Both the position numbers and the translations under genes were made by a program. Below the pieces are notes generated by a model. The model did no database searches. It was given only the letters and a program-made list of their open reading frames with translations, and was not told the DNA's origin. From CAYLNH01 sp964384625 (GTDB lineage Bacteria; Verrucomicrobiota; Lentisphaeria; JABSQK01), in the NCBI GenBank assembly GCA_964384625.1, contig CAYLNH010000008.1:3151-67150 (forward strand): DNA of 64,000 nucleotides. Reading direction: 5' to 3'. Below are positions 1 to 8,617 of this stretch, one piece after another. Each line of letters opens with the position of its first letter. Position 1 is the stretch's first letter.

Positions 1-252
1 TTCCTGCACCGGGATCTGGCCGGGGGAACCGCCGCCGCCGCCCATGGCGATTGCGACGACCATGATGACGCCGCCGATCATGAGCAGGATAATTGCCAGC
101 GCGAAGAGGATAAACGTAATGCCGGCGCGTTTCTTGCGGCGCGGCGGCGGCGGCAGGCCGTTCGGCATGGCGCCCGGCGGCGGAATGCTGTAACCCTCCG
201 CAGGCGGCGGATTCGATCCGTTCCGGTTCGGGTTCTGATGGTTCATGCTCAT
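1..252 (-). CDS. N-terminal part of a proline-rich, membrane-anchored protein (truncated by window edge)
   Basis: The first 84 codons of a minus-strand gene that runs off the left edge. It starts at an ATG at 252 with a GGAGGT ribosome-binding site at 266-261. The visible protein has an Asn/Pro-rich cytoplasmic stretch (about residues 1-35), a basic patch (RRKKR, about 37-41), one hydrophobic segment (about 43-67) and then a Gly-rich linker. This fits an inward N-terminus with a single membrane anchor. The catalytic or functional part lies outside the window. Signal peptide peptidases of the SppA type in PVC-like bacteria often begin this way, but nothing diagnostic is visible, so I leave it unnamed. 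Confidence 0.7.
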   Translation of the reverse strand, partial: MSMNHQNPNRNGSNPPPAEGYSIPPPGAMPNGLPPPPRRKKRAGITFILFALAIILLMIGGVIMVVAIAMGGGGGSPGQIPVQE

Positions 253-446
253 GGGGGATGACCTCCGAAAACACCAGTGAAAATTCAGGCGGCCCGGATC
301 ACCATGATCCGGGATCATACACTATCCAGTCCCCCGGCCAGATCAAGGCAACCGGATCTGCCCGGCGGAAGTCGCATACGTACTCGACGAATCACGTGTC
401 GCCGGCAGCCGGGAAGCCCCCGGCTCGAACTCCTGCGAGCGGGGGA

Positions 447-728
447 TTCAGGATCGGTCACCGGCACACAGAGCCCTGCCCCTCCCGTTTCGGCCCCCCG
501 CACGGCCGGGAAAGGAACGCGAATAGCGGGGACCTCCTTCCCCGTCTCGCTCACAGCCCACTCCAGAGCGGTCTTGAACTGCTGTTCCCCGTTCGCAGCT
601 CTGGCCCCGGGCCGGCGACGGTGGTATTCTGCAGCTCACTGACCAGAACCCCGACAAGGAAGAGCCTGTCGGTGGTGGACAGCGGCTTTGGCCACTACAC
701 CCCGCCCGGCCGGCATGACTCACCGTCG
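447..728 (+). repeat. First copy of a decayed non-coding module
   Basis: Begins with the 16-mer TTCAGGATCGGTCACC (447-462) and ends with CATGACTCACCGTCG (714-728). The same two tags bound a second, shorter copy at 822-1019. The interior has diverged or been replaced between copies. Confidence 0.5.
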
Positions 729-821
729 TAACCCCTCGTTTACTGCCGTTCGCGGTCCGCATAGAGATCCCGCACCCTCTTGAGCGCCGAAGCTTCGGCG
801 TAGGAGCTTGCGGTGCGGAGT

Positions 822-1019
822 TTCAGGATCGGTCACCTGCAACACACGGCCGCCTTGAACCCCGTGTTCCTGCCGCTCTGGTCGACATGCCGACCAGAGC
901 GGCAGGAACACGGGGTTGGGTGTGCCGCGGATTCATGTCAGTGACTGATCCTCAAGTGCCGCAGGTCAAGCCTGCGGGATGCGAAGGAGGGCAGTAGTCG
1001 AGGCCATGACTCACCGTCG
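822..1019 (+). repeat. Second copy of the decayed non-coding module
   Basis: Begins with TTCAGGATCGGTCACC (822-837) and ends with CATGACTCACCGTCG (1005-1019), the same tags as the copy at 447-728. A perfect 27-bp inverted repeat (858-917) sits inside this copy and is absent from the first. Confidence 0.5.
858..917. repeat. Perfect 27-bp inverted repeat with 6-nt loop
   Basis: Left arm 858-884, loop ACATGC 885-890, right arm 891-917. The arms are exact reverse complements over 27 bp (arm begins AACCCCGTGTTCC). No T-run follows on either strand, so it is not a standard intrinsic terminator. It could form a very stable RNA hairpin or a DNA cruciform. Confidence 0.85.
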
Positions 1020-1119
1020 GCCCCTGGCTTGATGCCGCCCCGACACCATGCTACCATTCAGCTTGGCGGTGCTGTAATACACCGACACCAGGCAGGACCA
1101 TCAACGAGGAGCAAGTAAT

Positions 1120-1398
1120 ATGGTTACCGCAATTGTCGCGCTGAAAGTCGTCCGCGAACGCGTAAACGAAATCGCCTCGCAACTGTCGGAAATGCCCAAT
1201 ATTACCGAAGTCTACTCGGTAACCGGGCGCTACGACCTGATCGCCCTGGTGCGGGCCGCCAACAATGAAGCCATGGCCGATACCGTAACCGGTTCCATGC
1301 TCAAGGTGGAAGGCATCGTCGACAGCGAAACCATGCTCGCATTTCGCTCGTACTCCCGCCACGACCTTGAGGGCATGTTCGCCATCGGCGTTGATTGA
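1120..1398 (+). CDS. Stand-alone Lrp/AsnC ligand-binding (RAM) domain protein
   Basis: A 92-residue protein consisting only of the C-terminal effector-binding alpha/beta domain of Lrp/AsnC regulators. The N-terminal helix-turn-helix is absent. The sequence opens with an AIVALKVV-type strand, followed by the conserved VTGRYDLIALVRA segment (about residues 34-46) and a closing strand near SRHDL. GAGGAG lies about 10 bases upstream of the ATG. Such RAM or SraM proteins assemble as dimers or decamers and bind amino acids. They may tune full-length Lrp proteins by mixed oligomers or act as metabolic sensors. No partner gene is adjacent. The family call is firm, the role is inferred. Confidence 0.85.
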   Translation: MVTAIVALKVVRERVNEIASQLSEMPNITEVYSVTGRYDLIALVRAANNEAMADTVTGSMLKVEGIVDSETMLAFRSYSRHDLEGMFAIGVD

Positions 1399-1763
1399 GT
1401 CAATAGATCTTGACATGCTGCAGTGCATCGGTTCGCCGGTACAGTGATGCTCGACGCGGTCATTGGGCATGTTCCGGCGCGTCGACTGCCGGCAGCCGAA
1501 ACTCCGGTGCGCGGAAAGGGCGCGCCCGAAGCAGGGATGAATTTCGTGCTTGCCCCGCTTTACGGGGGTCCCGCCGGCGCCGCCGGCTCCGACATCCCTC
1601 AATCTGAAATCTCGAATCACAAACCTGAAATCTGAAATTCCCTCCTCTTTCGCTTTACTCCAGACGCAATATGTGTTCTTTATAAAGAATTGTCTGCCGC
1701 GGCTTCGGGAACGCCCGGCAGGCTCTGCCGCAAAGAGAATCATAGAAATGGAGCTGGGTAACC
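1399..1763. other. Intergenic stretch with AATCYGA heptamer array
   Basis: No gene seen in 365 bases. It holds six tandem 7-mers at 1601-1642 (units such as AATCTGA, ending AATTCCC), about 120 bases upstream of the FHA gene, and GC-rich short palindromes around 1570-1590. Confidence 0.6.
1601..1642 (+). repeat. Heptamer array (AATCYGA-type), six units
   Basis: Units at 1601, 1608, 1615, 1622, 1629 and 1636: AATCTGA, AATCTCG, AATCACA, AACCTGA, AATCTGA, AATTCCC. It is markedly AT-richer than its surroundings. A second array with the same period and the same closing AATTCCC unit lies on the minus strand at 20000-20034. Confidence 0.75.
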
Positions 1764-2921
1764 ATGGGCAGCAATGGTGGTGCAACGTTCGGGCAAGAAG
1801 AAGGGACCGACGAGGAATACGTGTCGCCGGCCATCGAGCATGCAAGGAAAAGACGGGAACAGACGCTCGGCGAAAAGACGGTCTCCGGCAGATTCATCGG
1901 CGATCCGGATGTCGGCCCCGGAAAAAAGGTCTCCCTCAACCTGATCACCCGCGGGGCGCTCAGCACGCATGAGTTCGACGACAGCAAGTCTGCCGTTTTC
2001 ATCGGCACCGACCCGGAGGAAGCCGACATCGTGCTGTCGGATCCAACCCTGTCAAAAAAGCAGCTCGCCGTGATGCGGGTTGGCAACGACTACATCCTCG
2101 CCGACTGCGGCGTGAAAGATATGACCAGCTTCAACGGCATTCCCTGTCGCCAGGCCGTGTGCGGCATCGGCGGCATGTGCGTGGTCAACATCAATGAGCA
2201 AACAATCATCTTCGATGCGGCCAGGAGAAAGGCCGCAAGAAACGCCGTCGGCATCCGGTTCGGACTGGGCGTTGACGAACCACTGAAGTCTGCCGGCAAG
2301 TGTCAGATCACTTTGACGATCGCTCACCAGGGGTACAGAATGGGGATTGACCCGCTCGTTGTCGGGTCTTGCGCGGCCTGCAACCTGTGTCTCTCCGATA
2401 CCCGCCTCCGGCCTTTCCATGCCATGTTCCATTGGACGCCCGAGGGTTTCGCGGTGACCCGACTCTCAAGGGACACCGTCAAAGTCAACAGCGTCGACAT
2501 CGACAAGTCCAGGCTCCTGTCACTCACGGATCGGGTGCAGATCGGCGGCGCCAACTTCACGCTGAACGTCAATGGCAATCCGGCCGAAGAAGCCGCGGCC
2601 ATGTTTGCGGATCATGATTGGAGCCATCAGGATTTCCGCTTTTCCCCGTTGCCCGAATCGATCTCTCCGGCATTCGACCTGTCCGGCGACTGCGGCTCGA
2701 TCTTCGTCGGCCGCAGTGAGGAAGCGGATATCACGCTGGACGACTCCGGCGTCTCCCGCGACCATCTGCAGCTCATCCCATCCGGCAAGACGGTGATGGT
2801 GTTGGACAACTACTCGGCCAACGGCACCTACGTCAACGGCGAGCAAGTCAACAAAGCCCGTATCCGCCCCGGCGACTGTGTCGAAATCGGCCGCAGCATT
2901 TTCTGCCTGCACTACCACTGA
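1764..2921 (+). CDS. FHA-domain protein with three FHA-like modules
   Basis: A 385-residue soluble protein without signal peptide or membrane segment. The C-terminal FHA domain (about 304-382) is canonical: GRSEEADI at 316-323, SRDH at 331-334 and NGTYVNG at 353-359, the residues that bind phosphothreonine. Two earlier modules (about 75-145 and 185-268) have the same spacing of strands but lack most binding residues, so they may be structural or degenerate. FHA proteins read Ser/Thr phosphorylation. The only kinase-like gene nearby (6133-8160) looks catalytically dead, so the partner kinase is probably elsewhere. A GGAG about 12 bases upstream supports this ATG. Confidence 0.85.
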   Translation: MGSNGGATFGQEEGTDEEYVSPAIEHARKRREQTLGEKTVSGRFIGDPDVGPGKKVSLNLITRGALSTHEFDDSKSAVFIGTDPEEADIVLSDPTLSKKQLAVMRVGNDYILADCGVKDMTSFNGIPCRQAVCGIGGMCVVNINEQTIIFDAARRKAARNAVGIRFGLGVDEPLKSAGKCQITLTIAHQGYRMGIDPLVVGSCAACNLCLSDTRLRPFHAMFHWTPEGFAVTRLSRDTVKVNSVDIDKSRLLSLTDRVQIGGANFTLNVNGNPAEEAAAMFADHDWSHQDFRFSPLPESISPAFDLSGDCGSIFVGRSEEADITLDDSGVSRDHLQLIPSGKTVMVLDNYSANGTYVNGEQVNKARIRPGDCVEIGRSIFCLHYH

Positions 2922-3103
2922 GGCTGCGCTGCAGCTTCATTCCCCGCGAAGCGGCACGACCAGCACAACGCAGCACGACACTCCGTGGCGTAACCCCGGC
3001 GTCGTGCAACGTCATTCCAAACAACACAACGCAGCGCAGGCTTCCAGCCCAATGGCCGGCAAGCGAACCATAGTCTGACCCCTGTTTCTCCCGGCAATTG
3101 TCT

Positions 3104-3937
3104 CTATCCACTGCGGCGGACATTACGGCGGTAGGCGGCCGGCGGGATCTGGTGGTATCGGCGAAAGACCTTGCTCAAGTGGTTACGGTCGGCAAACCCG
3201 GTTTCGTCGGCGACCTCGTCGATCGAGTATTCGGAATGCGCCAGCAGCAGGCCGGCCCGTCGCAGCCGCATCTGCAGATACCAGCGTTGCGGCGGCGTCC
3301 CGGTCTCGCGACCGAACAGGTTGATAAAGGCATTCGTATTCATTCCCAGTTCCGCCGCCAGTTCCGGATTGGTCAAAACCCGGTCCGGGCTGTTCCGCAT
3401 CAGACGAATCGCCTGCTGCACCCGTCGCGATTGCGGCTGCGGCTTGAGACGGTCCGCCGGCACGTGCTGCAGCGCGTGCAGACATAGCCCGAGCACCGCG
3501 GCGGTGTCACGGTACGCGGTTTCTTCCGACCGCTCGGGTCCGGACATCAACGCCTTCAACGCCTGCCGCACACCGGTGTGCGACGGCAGGATATAGACAT
3601 CCGGTTCGACGCGATCAAACGGGGGCGACGCCGTGAAATGGATATAAAGCTGGCGCGCGTCGCCGGTCGCCTGCCCGGTACACGGAGACATCGGCGGGAT
3701 CGCAGCCAGCTTCCCGGGCGGCAGCGGAACCCGGTGCGATTCGAAATCGACCGCCAACCCCGGGTCAAGGTTGTAGTACAGCCGCCAGAACGGGTGGCAC
3801 AGGCTCAAGCCCCACCACTGGTTCAGCGTCACCAACCGGCAAACCATCGGGTTCACTTTCAGCCCCGGCAGTTCCCGGGAGAAATGTCGGAAATACGCCA
3901 TATGAGAAATATACATAAAAAGAGTGGAAACCGCCAT
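3104..3937 (-). CDS. AraC-family transcriptional regulator (divergent from glycosidase-like gene)
   Basis: About 277 residues. The C-terminal 100 residues form the AraC double helix-turn-helix, with the first helix pair around LTNPELAAELGMNTNAF and the second around YSIDEVADETGFADRNHLSKVF. The N-terminal half resembles the cupin-like sensing domain of sugar-responsive AraC proteins. The start is uncertain: ATGs at 3961, 3937, 3916 and 3901 are in frame and none has a clear ribosome-binding site. I chose 3937. The frame stays open far upstream through the opposite-strand gene, but that extension is a shadow. Head-to-head placement with the gene at 4037 suggests it controls that gene in response to a glycan breakdown product. 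Confidence 0.85.
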   Translation of the reverse strand: MAVSTLFMYISHMAYFRHFSRELPGLKVNPMVCRLVTLNQWWGLSLCHPFWRLYYNLDPGLAVDFESHRVPLPPGKLAAIPPMSPCTGQATGDARQLYIHFTASPPFDRVEPDVYILPSHTGVRQALKALMSGPERSEETAYRDTAAVLGLCLHALQHVPADRLKPQPQSRRVQQAIRLMRNSPDRVLTNPELAAELGMNTNAFINLFGRETGTPPQRWYLQMRLRRAGLLLAHSEYSIDEVADETGFADRNHLSKVFRRYHQIPPAAYRRNVRRSG

Positions 3938-4036
3938 AGGTAATTGCGCACATTCGATCATAGTTATCGGCGAGCAACCGGGACGTGTCGCGGCGCGGCC
4001 GGCACAGGTGAAACGAACCCAACAAGGAGTGGTCCG

Positions 4037-6055
4037 ATGGTCGATAAACAGAGCAAATTCTTCCAGCATATGCGCGCGGTGCATATGGATTTTCATATGC
4101 CGGAGTTCCCGTTGAACGCGATCAAGAACTTCAATGCGAAGGCGTTCGTCGACCATCTTGAACGCGGCAAGGTCAACATGGTGGCGCTCTTTTCGAAGTG
4201 TCATTTCGGCAACAGCTTCTTCAACACGCGCACGGGGCACAAACATTCCGGCCTGGAGCCGGATTTTCTGATGGAGGCCGCCGCCGAGTGCCGCAAACGC
4301 GGGATCTTCACCTACGCCTACTACTCCCTTTGCACTGATGTTCACGCCTACCGGGAGCACGAAAACTGGCGCTACATCAAACGCGACGGCACGCCCACCG
4401 GCATTTACGGCGCCTGGGCCCGCCTCTGTCTGAACACACCGTATAAGGAGGAGCTGGTCATCCCGCAGCTTGAGGAGGTCATCCGGGACTACCCCGTCGA
4501 TGCGCTCTGGCTGGACATCCCCGTAGCCGCAGCAAATGACGGCTGCTTCTGCGACAGCTGCCGGAAGAAGTACCGGGCGCTGTACAACCGGGACATCGAC
4601 GAGATCTCCGTTCAGGACGGCATCACCTGGAACTACGACGCCTGCACCAAGCTGATTCGCGAGCTGCGCCATCTGATCAAGAAACACGACGCCGACAAGT
4701 TGATCTGTTCCAATCGCTCCGGCCATCTGGAAGCGCCGATGACCTTTACCGAAGCCAACGACATTCTCTGCTGGGAGAGCCAGCCGCGGAACAATTATCT
4801 GTCGCACAGCTTCACCGCGCGTCATGTCCGCACGCTGAACCGCCCGTGCCAGGTGATGTCGGTCCGCTTCTATCAGGGCTGGGGCGATCTGACGCTGAAG
4901 CCGGCCGCCCAGATGACCACCGAGTTCGCCGCGATGATCGGCAACGGCGTCGCCGCCACCAGCGGTGACCAGGTCAACGTCGACGGCACGCTGCAGCCGG
5001 CCGTCTACGAGATGTTCAACGAATCCTTCGGCTTTGTCGAGCCGCGCGAGGACCTCCTGCGGCAAGCGCATTCGGTGAAGGACACCGCCCTGCTGGCGCC
5101 GGTGCCGGATCGCACCAGGGTCGCCATGCGGGCGCTGGAAGATCCGGTTCGCGGCGCCCACAAGATGCTCGTGGAAGGCCATGTCCAGCATGACATTCTC
5201 AGCGCGCTGGAGACCGCCGCCTACGGCGACTACCGAACCATCGTTCTGCCGGAGCCGGGCGATTACGCCCCGGACCAGATCGACGCCCTGCGCGACTGGG
5301 TCAAAGCCGGCGGCACGCTGATTGCGGCGGGCACGTCGGTCATCCGCGACGGCGAGTTTCTGCTGCCGGACGTGTTCGGTCTCGACTACATCGAACCCAG
5401 TGTCTTCAGTGTCAGCCATTTCAAGCCGCATGACGCGGTGCGCGGGGACACGTACGACCTGGTGCTGCAGTGCCGGGCATTGACCCAGAAAGTGATCGCC
5501 GACGGCGCCGAGATCCTGGCCGACTACTATGAACCGCAGGGCGAGAGCACAAACTTGCGGGCGTTCCGCCACAACACCTGCGCCCCGCCGGCCGACGACG
5601 TCTCACCTTATCCGTTTGCCACCGTGAATACCTTCGGCAAAGGCAGGGCCGTGTATATCTGCGGCTCGATCTTCCAGGCGTACTGGACCTACAACCATCA
5701 CTGGCTGCGGCAGTTCTTTGCCGGGCTCTGCGACCATCTGCAGCCGCAGCCGCTGTACCGCGTGGATCTGCCGACCACCGTTGAGACCAACCTGATGCAG
5801 CTCGATAACGAAGACCTGCTGCTGAACCTGATCGACTACCAGGTCGGTCATCAAGCGAGCAACTCGGCGATCCCGTCCATCGAGAACGTCCGGCCGTTCC
5901 ACCAGGCGCCCTGCCGCGTCAAAGCCGACGACATCAAGGAGGTGATCCTGGAGCCGGCGGGCGACAGCATCCCCTTCGCCGCCAGGGACGGTTACGTCGA
6001 GTTCACGGTGCCGGAGTTCACCACGCTGGCAATGGTTCGGCTGGCGCGGCAGTAG
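4037..6055 (+). CDS. Glycoside-hydrolase-like protein (GHL6 / beta-galactosidase-trimerisation type)
   Basis: A 672-residue protein without signal peptide, starting at ATG 4037 behind AAGGAG (4024-4029). The N-terminal part (about 10-200) reads as a TIM-barrel of the hypothetical glycosyl hydrolase GHL6 kind: a VNMVALFSKCHFG strand, HKHSGLEPDFL, AYREHENWRYIKRDG and DALWLDIP, whose acidic residues are candidate catalytic groups. The middle part (about 370-590) resembles the beta-galactosidase trimerisation (glutamine-amidotransferase-like) domain, and the C-terminus is beta-rich. Related proteins are annotated as alpha-L-fucosidase-like or beta-galactosidase-like, and I cannot choose a substrate. 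It is divergent from an AraC regulator. Confidence 0.7.
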   Translation: MVDKQSKFFQHMRAVHMDFHMPEFPLNAIKNFNAKAFVDHLERGKVNMVALFSKCHFGNSFFNTRTGHKHSGLEPDFLMEAAAECRKRGIFTYAYYSLCTDVHAYREHENWRYIKRDGTPTGIYGAWARLCLNTPYKEELVIPQLEEVIRDYPVDALWLDIPVAAANDGCFCDSCRKKYRALYNRDIDEISVQDGITWNYDACTKLIRELRHLIKKHDADKLICSNRSGHLEAPMTFTEANDILCWESQPRNNYLSHSFTARHVRTLNRPCQVMSVRFYQGWGDLTLKPAAQMTTEFAAMIGNGVAATSGDQVNVDGTLQPAVYEMFNESFGFVEPREDLLRQAHSVKDTALLAPVPDRTRVAMRALEDPVRGAHKMLVEGHVQHDILSALETAAYGDYRTIVLPEPGDYAPDQIDALRDWVKAGGTLIAAGTSVIRDGEFLLPDVFGLDYIEPSVFSVSHFKPHDAVRGDTYDLVLQCRALTQKVIADGAEILADYYEPQGESTNLRAFRHNTCAPPADDVSPYPFATVNTFGKGRAVYICGSIFQAYWTYNHHWLRQFFAGLCDHLQPQPLYRVDLPTTVETNLMQLDNEDLLLNLIDYQVGHQASNSAIPSIENVRPFHQAPCRVKADDIKEVILEPAGDSIPFAARDGYVEFTVPEFTTLAMVRLARQ

Positions 6056-6132
6056 AAAACGGCGGTGCCCGCCGTTCCGGGAGGACTGCCGAGGTGTTTT
6101 CGCGGCACGTCGAACAGCAACCGGCACAGGGA

Positions 6133-8160
6133 CTACTTGTTGAGAGCCGGCGCCTTGATCGTAGTGCCGGCGGGTTCAAGGTCGTTGTCCGGTTGGGTCA
6201 GGCGCAGCGAGAACCACCAGTCGCGGCTGCCGTTGCGGCAGCGCACAATAAGAATATTGATCCCGCGCTCCAGCGTGATCGGCTGTTTCACCGCGTCTTC
6301 TCTGGTGTGGCCCTTCTTATCGAAGACCTTTTCGTTGTTGAGCCAGACGACCAGATCATCATCGTAGCCCAGGACCAGGCGCGCTTTGGTTTCCTTCCGG
6401 GCGGTGATTGTGGTGACGGCATAGGCGTGAACATTGTCCTTGGGACCGCTCAAGTTCCGGCGCAACTCACACTTGCCGCTCTGGAATGATGGAAACAGCC
6501 GCTGCCAGTGAACCCTGCGTTTGCCGTCTTTGCTCTTGATCTTCAGGGCCAGGTTGGGCAGGCCGCGGCGTTCTTTCGGCTGCACGTACGGCCAGGTTTT
6601 GTCGGGCGGGAACTTCAACGGACCGAGGAAAACGAAGTCCCGAAGCTGCTTGGCCGTTTGCGGCGCTTTCGGCGTTGCGTCATCGTCGTCATCGTCGTCA
6701 TCGTCATCACCGTTTCGGTTTGCATTCAGGTCGACAAGATTCTCGTTGGCCGCGGTCTTGAGGCGTTCAATCTCTTTCTCGACCGCCGCCTTCTCACCGT
6801 CCGTCTTGGCGTCTCTGGCCAGCAGCATCTGCAGCCGTTCCACCGCGAAGTCGGTCTTCTCCGGGTTCTTTTTGTGGAATTTGAGGATCGCTTCGATTTT
6901 CTTCTGCAGGACCGGGTTGATGCGGCTGCCGGGCGTGTCCGGCGGCCGCCGAGCATTCTGCCGATTCCGGGTAACGCGGCGGTCGATGCGGCGCTCCAGG
7001 TTGACCGGCGCGGGATCCTTGACCGGGTCTTCCTGCATCATCGCAAAGACGAGGCCGAGGATGATCAGGCCCAACATCAACACGGCAACAAACGCCATCA
7101 CAATCAGCATGACCGGACTCTTTGACTGGTGCGCGGCCTGCTCGATCTGCATGCTGTGCATGTGCAACTGGGTCTTGAGCGCAATCTCAGTCTCCGTCCC
7201 CGGCGCATGACTGCGCAGGAGGTCCTTCATCTCGTCCACCAGCTCGCGCCAGGACTGGTAGCGTTCCTCAGGATCCTTGTCCATCATGCCGAAAACGAGG
7301 TCGGCGGTTTCAGCAGAGACCTCGGAATTCAGCTTGCGCGGGTCCGGCACGCCGGAGTTGAGGTGGTGGTGCAGAACCGTACGCGTGTCCGGGCCTTCAT
7401 ACGGTTTGCGGCCGGTGAGCATGAAATACAAGGTCGCGCCCAAAGCGTAAATGTCCGAACGCGCATCCAACTGCGGCCAGCCCTGAGCCTGTTCCGGGCT
7501 CATATAGTCGGCAACGCAACCGGCTTTGTTCAGATGGTCCAGGGTCAACATCGACCCGGCCAGGACCCGCTTGAAATTGCCCAGCTCGAGAATGTACGGC
7601 TCGCCTTCGTCGTCAACGACAATGTTGCCGGGCTTGAGAGAACCGTGCACCAGACCGCGCTCCTCATTGACCATGCGCAGGCAGCGGGCGGTCTTCATGG
7701 CGATTTTCAACGCATCGCGTTCCGGCATCGGGCCCTCGGCGTCGACCAGTGCCTGAATCGACGTCCCGGGCTGGAAGGGCATCACGTAGATGTGCTGCCC
7801 GGCCATCATGCCGGTTTCGACTACCGGCAGCAGGTTCGGATGGCTCAGGTCCCCCGCCCGTGACAGCGCCGCCAGAAACGCATTCGTCGCCTGCGGCTCG
7901 ACCGTAACCGCCGGCGTTAAGGCCTTGAGATAAAGCTTCTGATTGTTCGACAGCCGTTTGGCAAGGAACATCTCGCCGATATCACCCGTGCCCAGGCTCC
8001 GCTGGATCCACAGATCGCCCTCAACCAGACCGGCGGTGATATTCGTGATCGGGACCCTGAACTGCTCTTTGCACTCCGGGCAGACCATGTCCTGGCCCAC
8101 CAGTTGCGGATCGGCCTCGACCCGAACCCCGCAGACTTGACATTGAACCAGATAGCTCAT
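6133..8160 (-). CDS. Membrane-anchored Ser/Thr pseudokinase with zinc ribbon and C-terminal sensor-like domain
   Basis: 675 residues. The domains in order are a zinc ribbon (C7, C10, C27, C30), a protein-kinase fold (about 50-315), one membrane helix (about 350-374), a charged linker with a run of ten Asp, and a C-terminal beta-sandwich (about 545-665) like those that bind ligands outside the cytoplasm. The ATP lysine (K79 in LYLKAL) and the structural Asn (N179) are kept. The catalytic HRD is HGS (172-174) and the metal-binding DFG is ELG (192-194), while the SPE of the activation segment is intact. Phosphotransfer is therefore unlikely, and a scaffold or ligand-sensing role is more plausible. 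No clear ribosome-binding site. Confidence 0.85.
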   Translation of the reverse strand: MSYLVQCQVCGVRVEADPQLVGQDMVCPECKEQFRVPITNITAGLVEGDLWIQRSLGTGDIGEMFLAKRLSNNQKLYLKALTPAVTVEPQATNAFLAALSRAGDLSHPNLLPVVETGMMAGQHIYVMPFQPGTSIQALVDAEGPMPERDALKIAMKTARCLRMVNEERGLVHGSLKPGNIVVDDEGEPYILELGNFKRVLAGSMLTLDHLNKAGCVADYMSPEQAQGWPQLDARSDIYALGATLYFMLTGRKPYEGPDTRTVLHHHLNSGVPDPRKLNSEVSAETADLVFGMMDKDPEERYQSWRELVDEMKDLLRSHAPGTETEIALKTQLHMHSMQIEQAAHQSKSPVMLIVMAFVAVLMLGLIILGLVFAMMQEDPVKDPAPVNLERRIDRRVTRNRQNARRPPDTPGSRINPVLQKKIEAILKFHKKNPEKTDFAVERLQMLLARDAKTDGEKAAVEKEIERLKTAANENLVDLNANRNGDDDDDDDDDDATPKAPQTAKQLRDFVFLGPLKFPPDKTWPYVQPKERRGLPNLALKIKSKDGKRRVHWQRLFPSFQSGKCELRRNLSGPKDNVHAYAVTTITARKETKARLVLGYDDDLVVWLNNEKVFDKKGHTREDAVKQPITLERGINILIVRCRNGSRDWWFSLRLTQPDNDLEPAGTTIKAPALNK

Positions 8161-8613
8161 GTGTGTGACTGTTTCCCGAGCCCTGTGCCGAACCCGTTCC
8201 TGTTCTTCCCCTTTCCGGGATTCGGCATCCCGGCCGGCACAACGCCGGTCGGCGGGCCTCCTGTTTCATAGATAATGTATTGTCCAATCAGGTGGTTACA
8301 AGCCTTGCCAACCACTGCCCAGCCGCGAAGAATCGGGATTCGCAGGCAGTGGATCGTGGATGGCGAACGGTGGGCGGGCGGTATCGCCGGAAGTATCCCC
8401 CACTCTGCCGGGCGAGCACCGGCCCGGCTCCCGTTTCGTATTGGGCTTGTGGTGTGCCCGGCTGAACTGAAGGGGATATGGATTCTCCCAAACTGAGCTT
8501 GGCGGCGCTTCCCGGAAAGCAGAACCCCGATCCCGCATCCTGTTCGCGGCATGTGAAGCCAGGGCATCGGCCCATGAATCCGAGGCGTGAATCCGAATTT
8601 CCGGGACGACACA
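8161..8613. other. Intergenic stretch carrying dispersed repeats A and B
   Basis: No gene in 453 bases. Two dispersed repeat copies fill its right half: repeat B at about 8455-8541 and repeat A at 8571-8617, the latter overlapping the stop codon of the gene at 8614-9618. The left half shows nothing recognisable. Confidence 0.6.
8455..8541 (+). repeat. Dispersed repeat B, copy 1
   Basis: Shares with 31815-31895 the blocks GAACTGAAGGGG, a GATTCTCCC/GATACTCCCC core, CTGAGCTTGG and a trailing AGCAGGAACC-like block. Same strand as copies at 25656-25715 and 31815-31895. This copy is the most diverged after CTGAGCTTGG. Confidence 0.6.
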
Positions 8614-8617
8614 CTAG
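8571..8617 (-). repeat. Dispersed repeat A, copy 1 (overlaps TAG stop)
   Basis: On the minus strand it begins TAGTGTGTCGTCCCGGAAAT, where TAG is the stop codon of the NrpR gene (8616-8614). It continues into a partly self-complementary tail. Read on the plus strand, that tail (AATCCGAGGCGTGAA) matches the copy at 47745-47776. Confidence 0.75.

Larger units (their letters stand above)
253..1119. other. Long non-coding stretch with duplicated module and perfect inverted repeat
   Basis: No convincing gene in 867 bases. The open frames here overlap on both strands, lack ribosome-binding sites and translate to Arg/Pro/Ser-rich strings typical of GC-rich non-coding DNA. The stretch holds a duplicated module (about 447-728 and 822-1019) and a perfect 27-bp inverted repeat at 858-917, both listed separately. 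Confidence 0.6.

Noticed and set aside
258..911. Several overlapping frames of 60-160 codons in the first kilobase
   Set aside because: No ribosome-binding sites and no protein-like composition, and they overlap each other on both strands within repeat-bearing DNA.
3938..5572. The AraC frame stays open to 5572 on the minus strand
   Set aside because: It runs antisense through the whole glycosidase-like gene, whose plus-strand translation has family-like motifs and a good ribosome-binding site. The extension has none.
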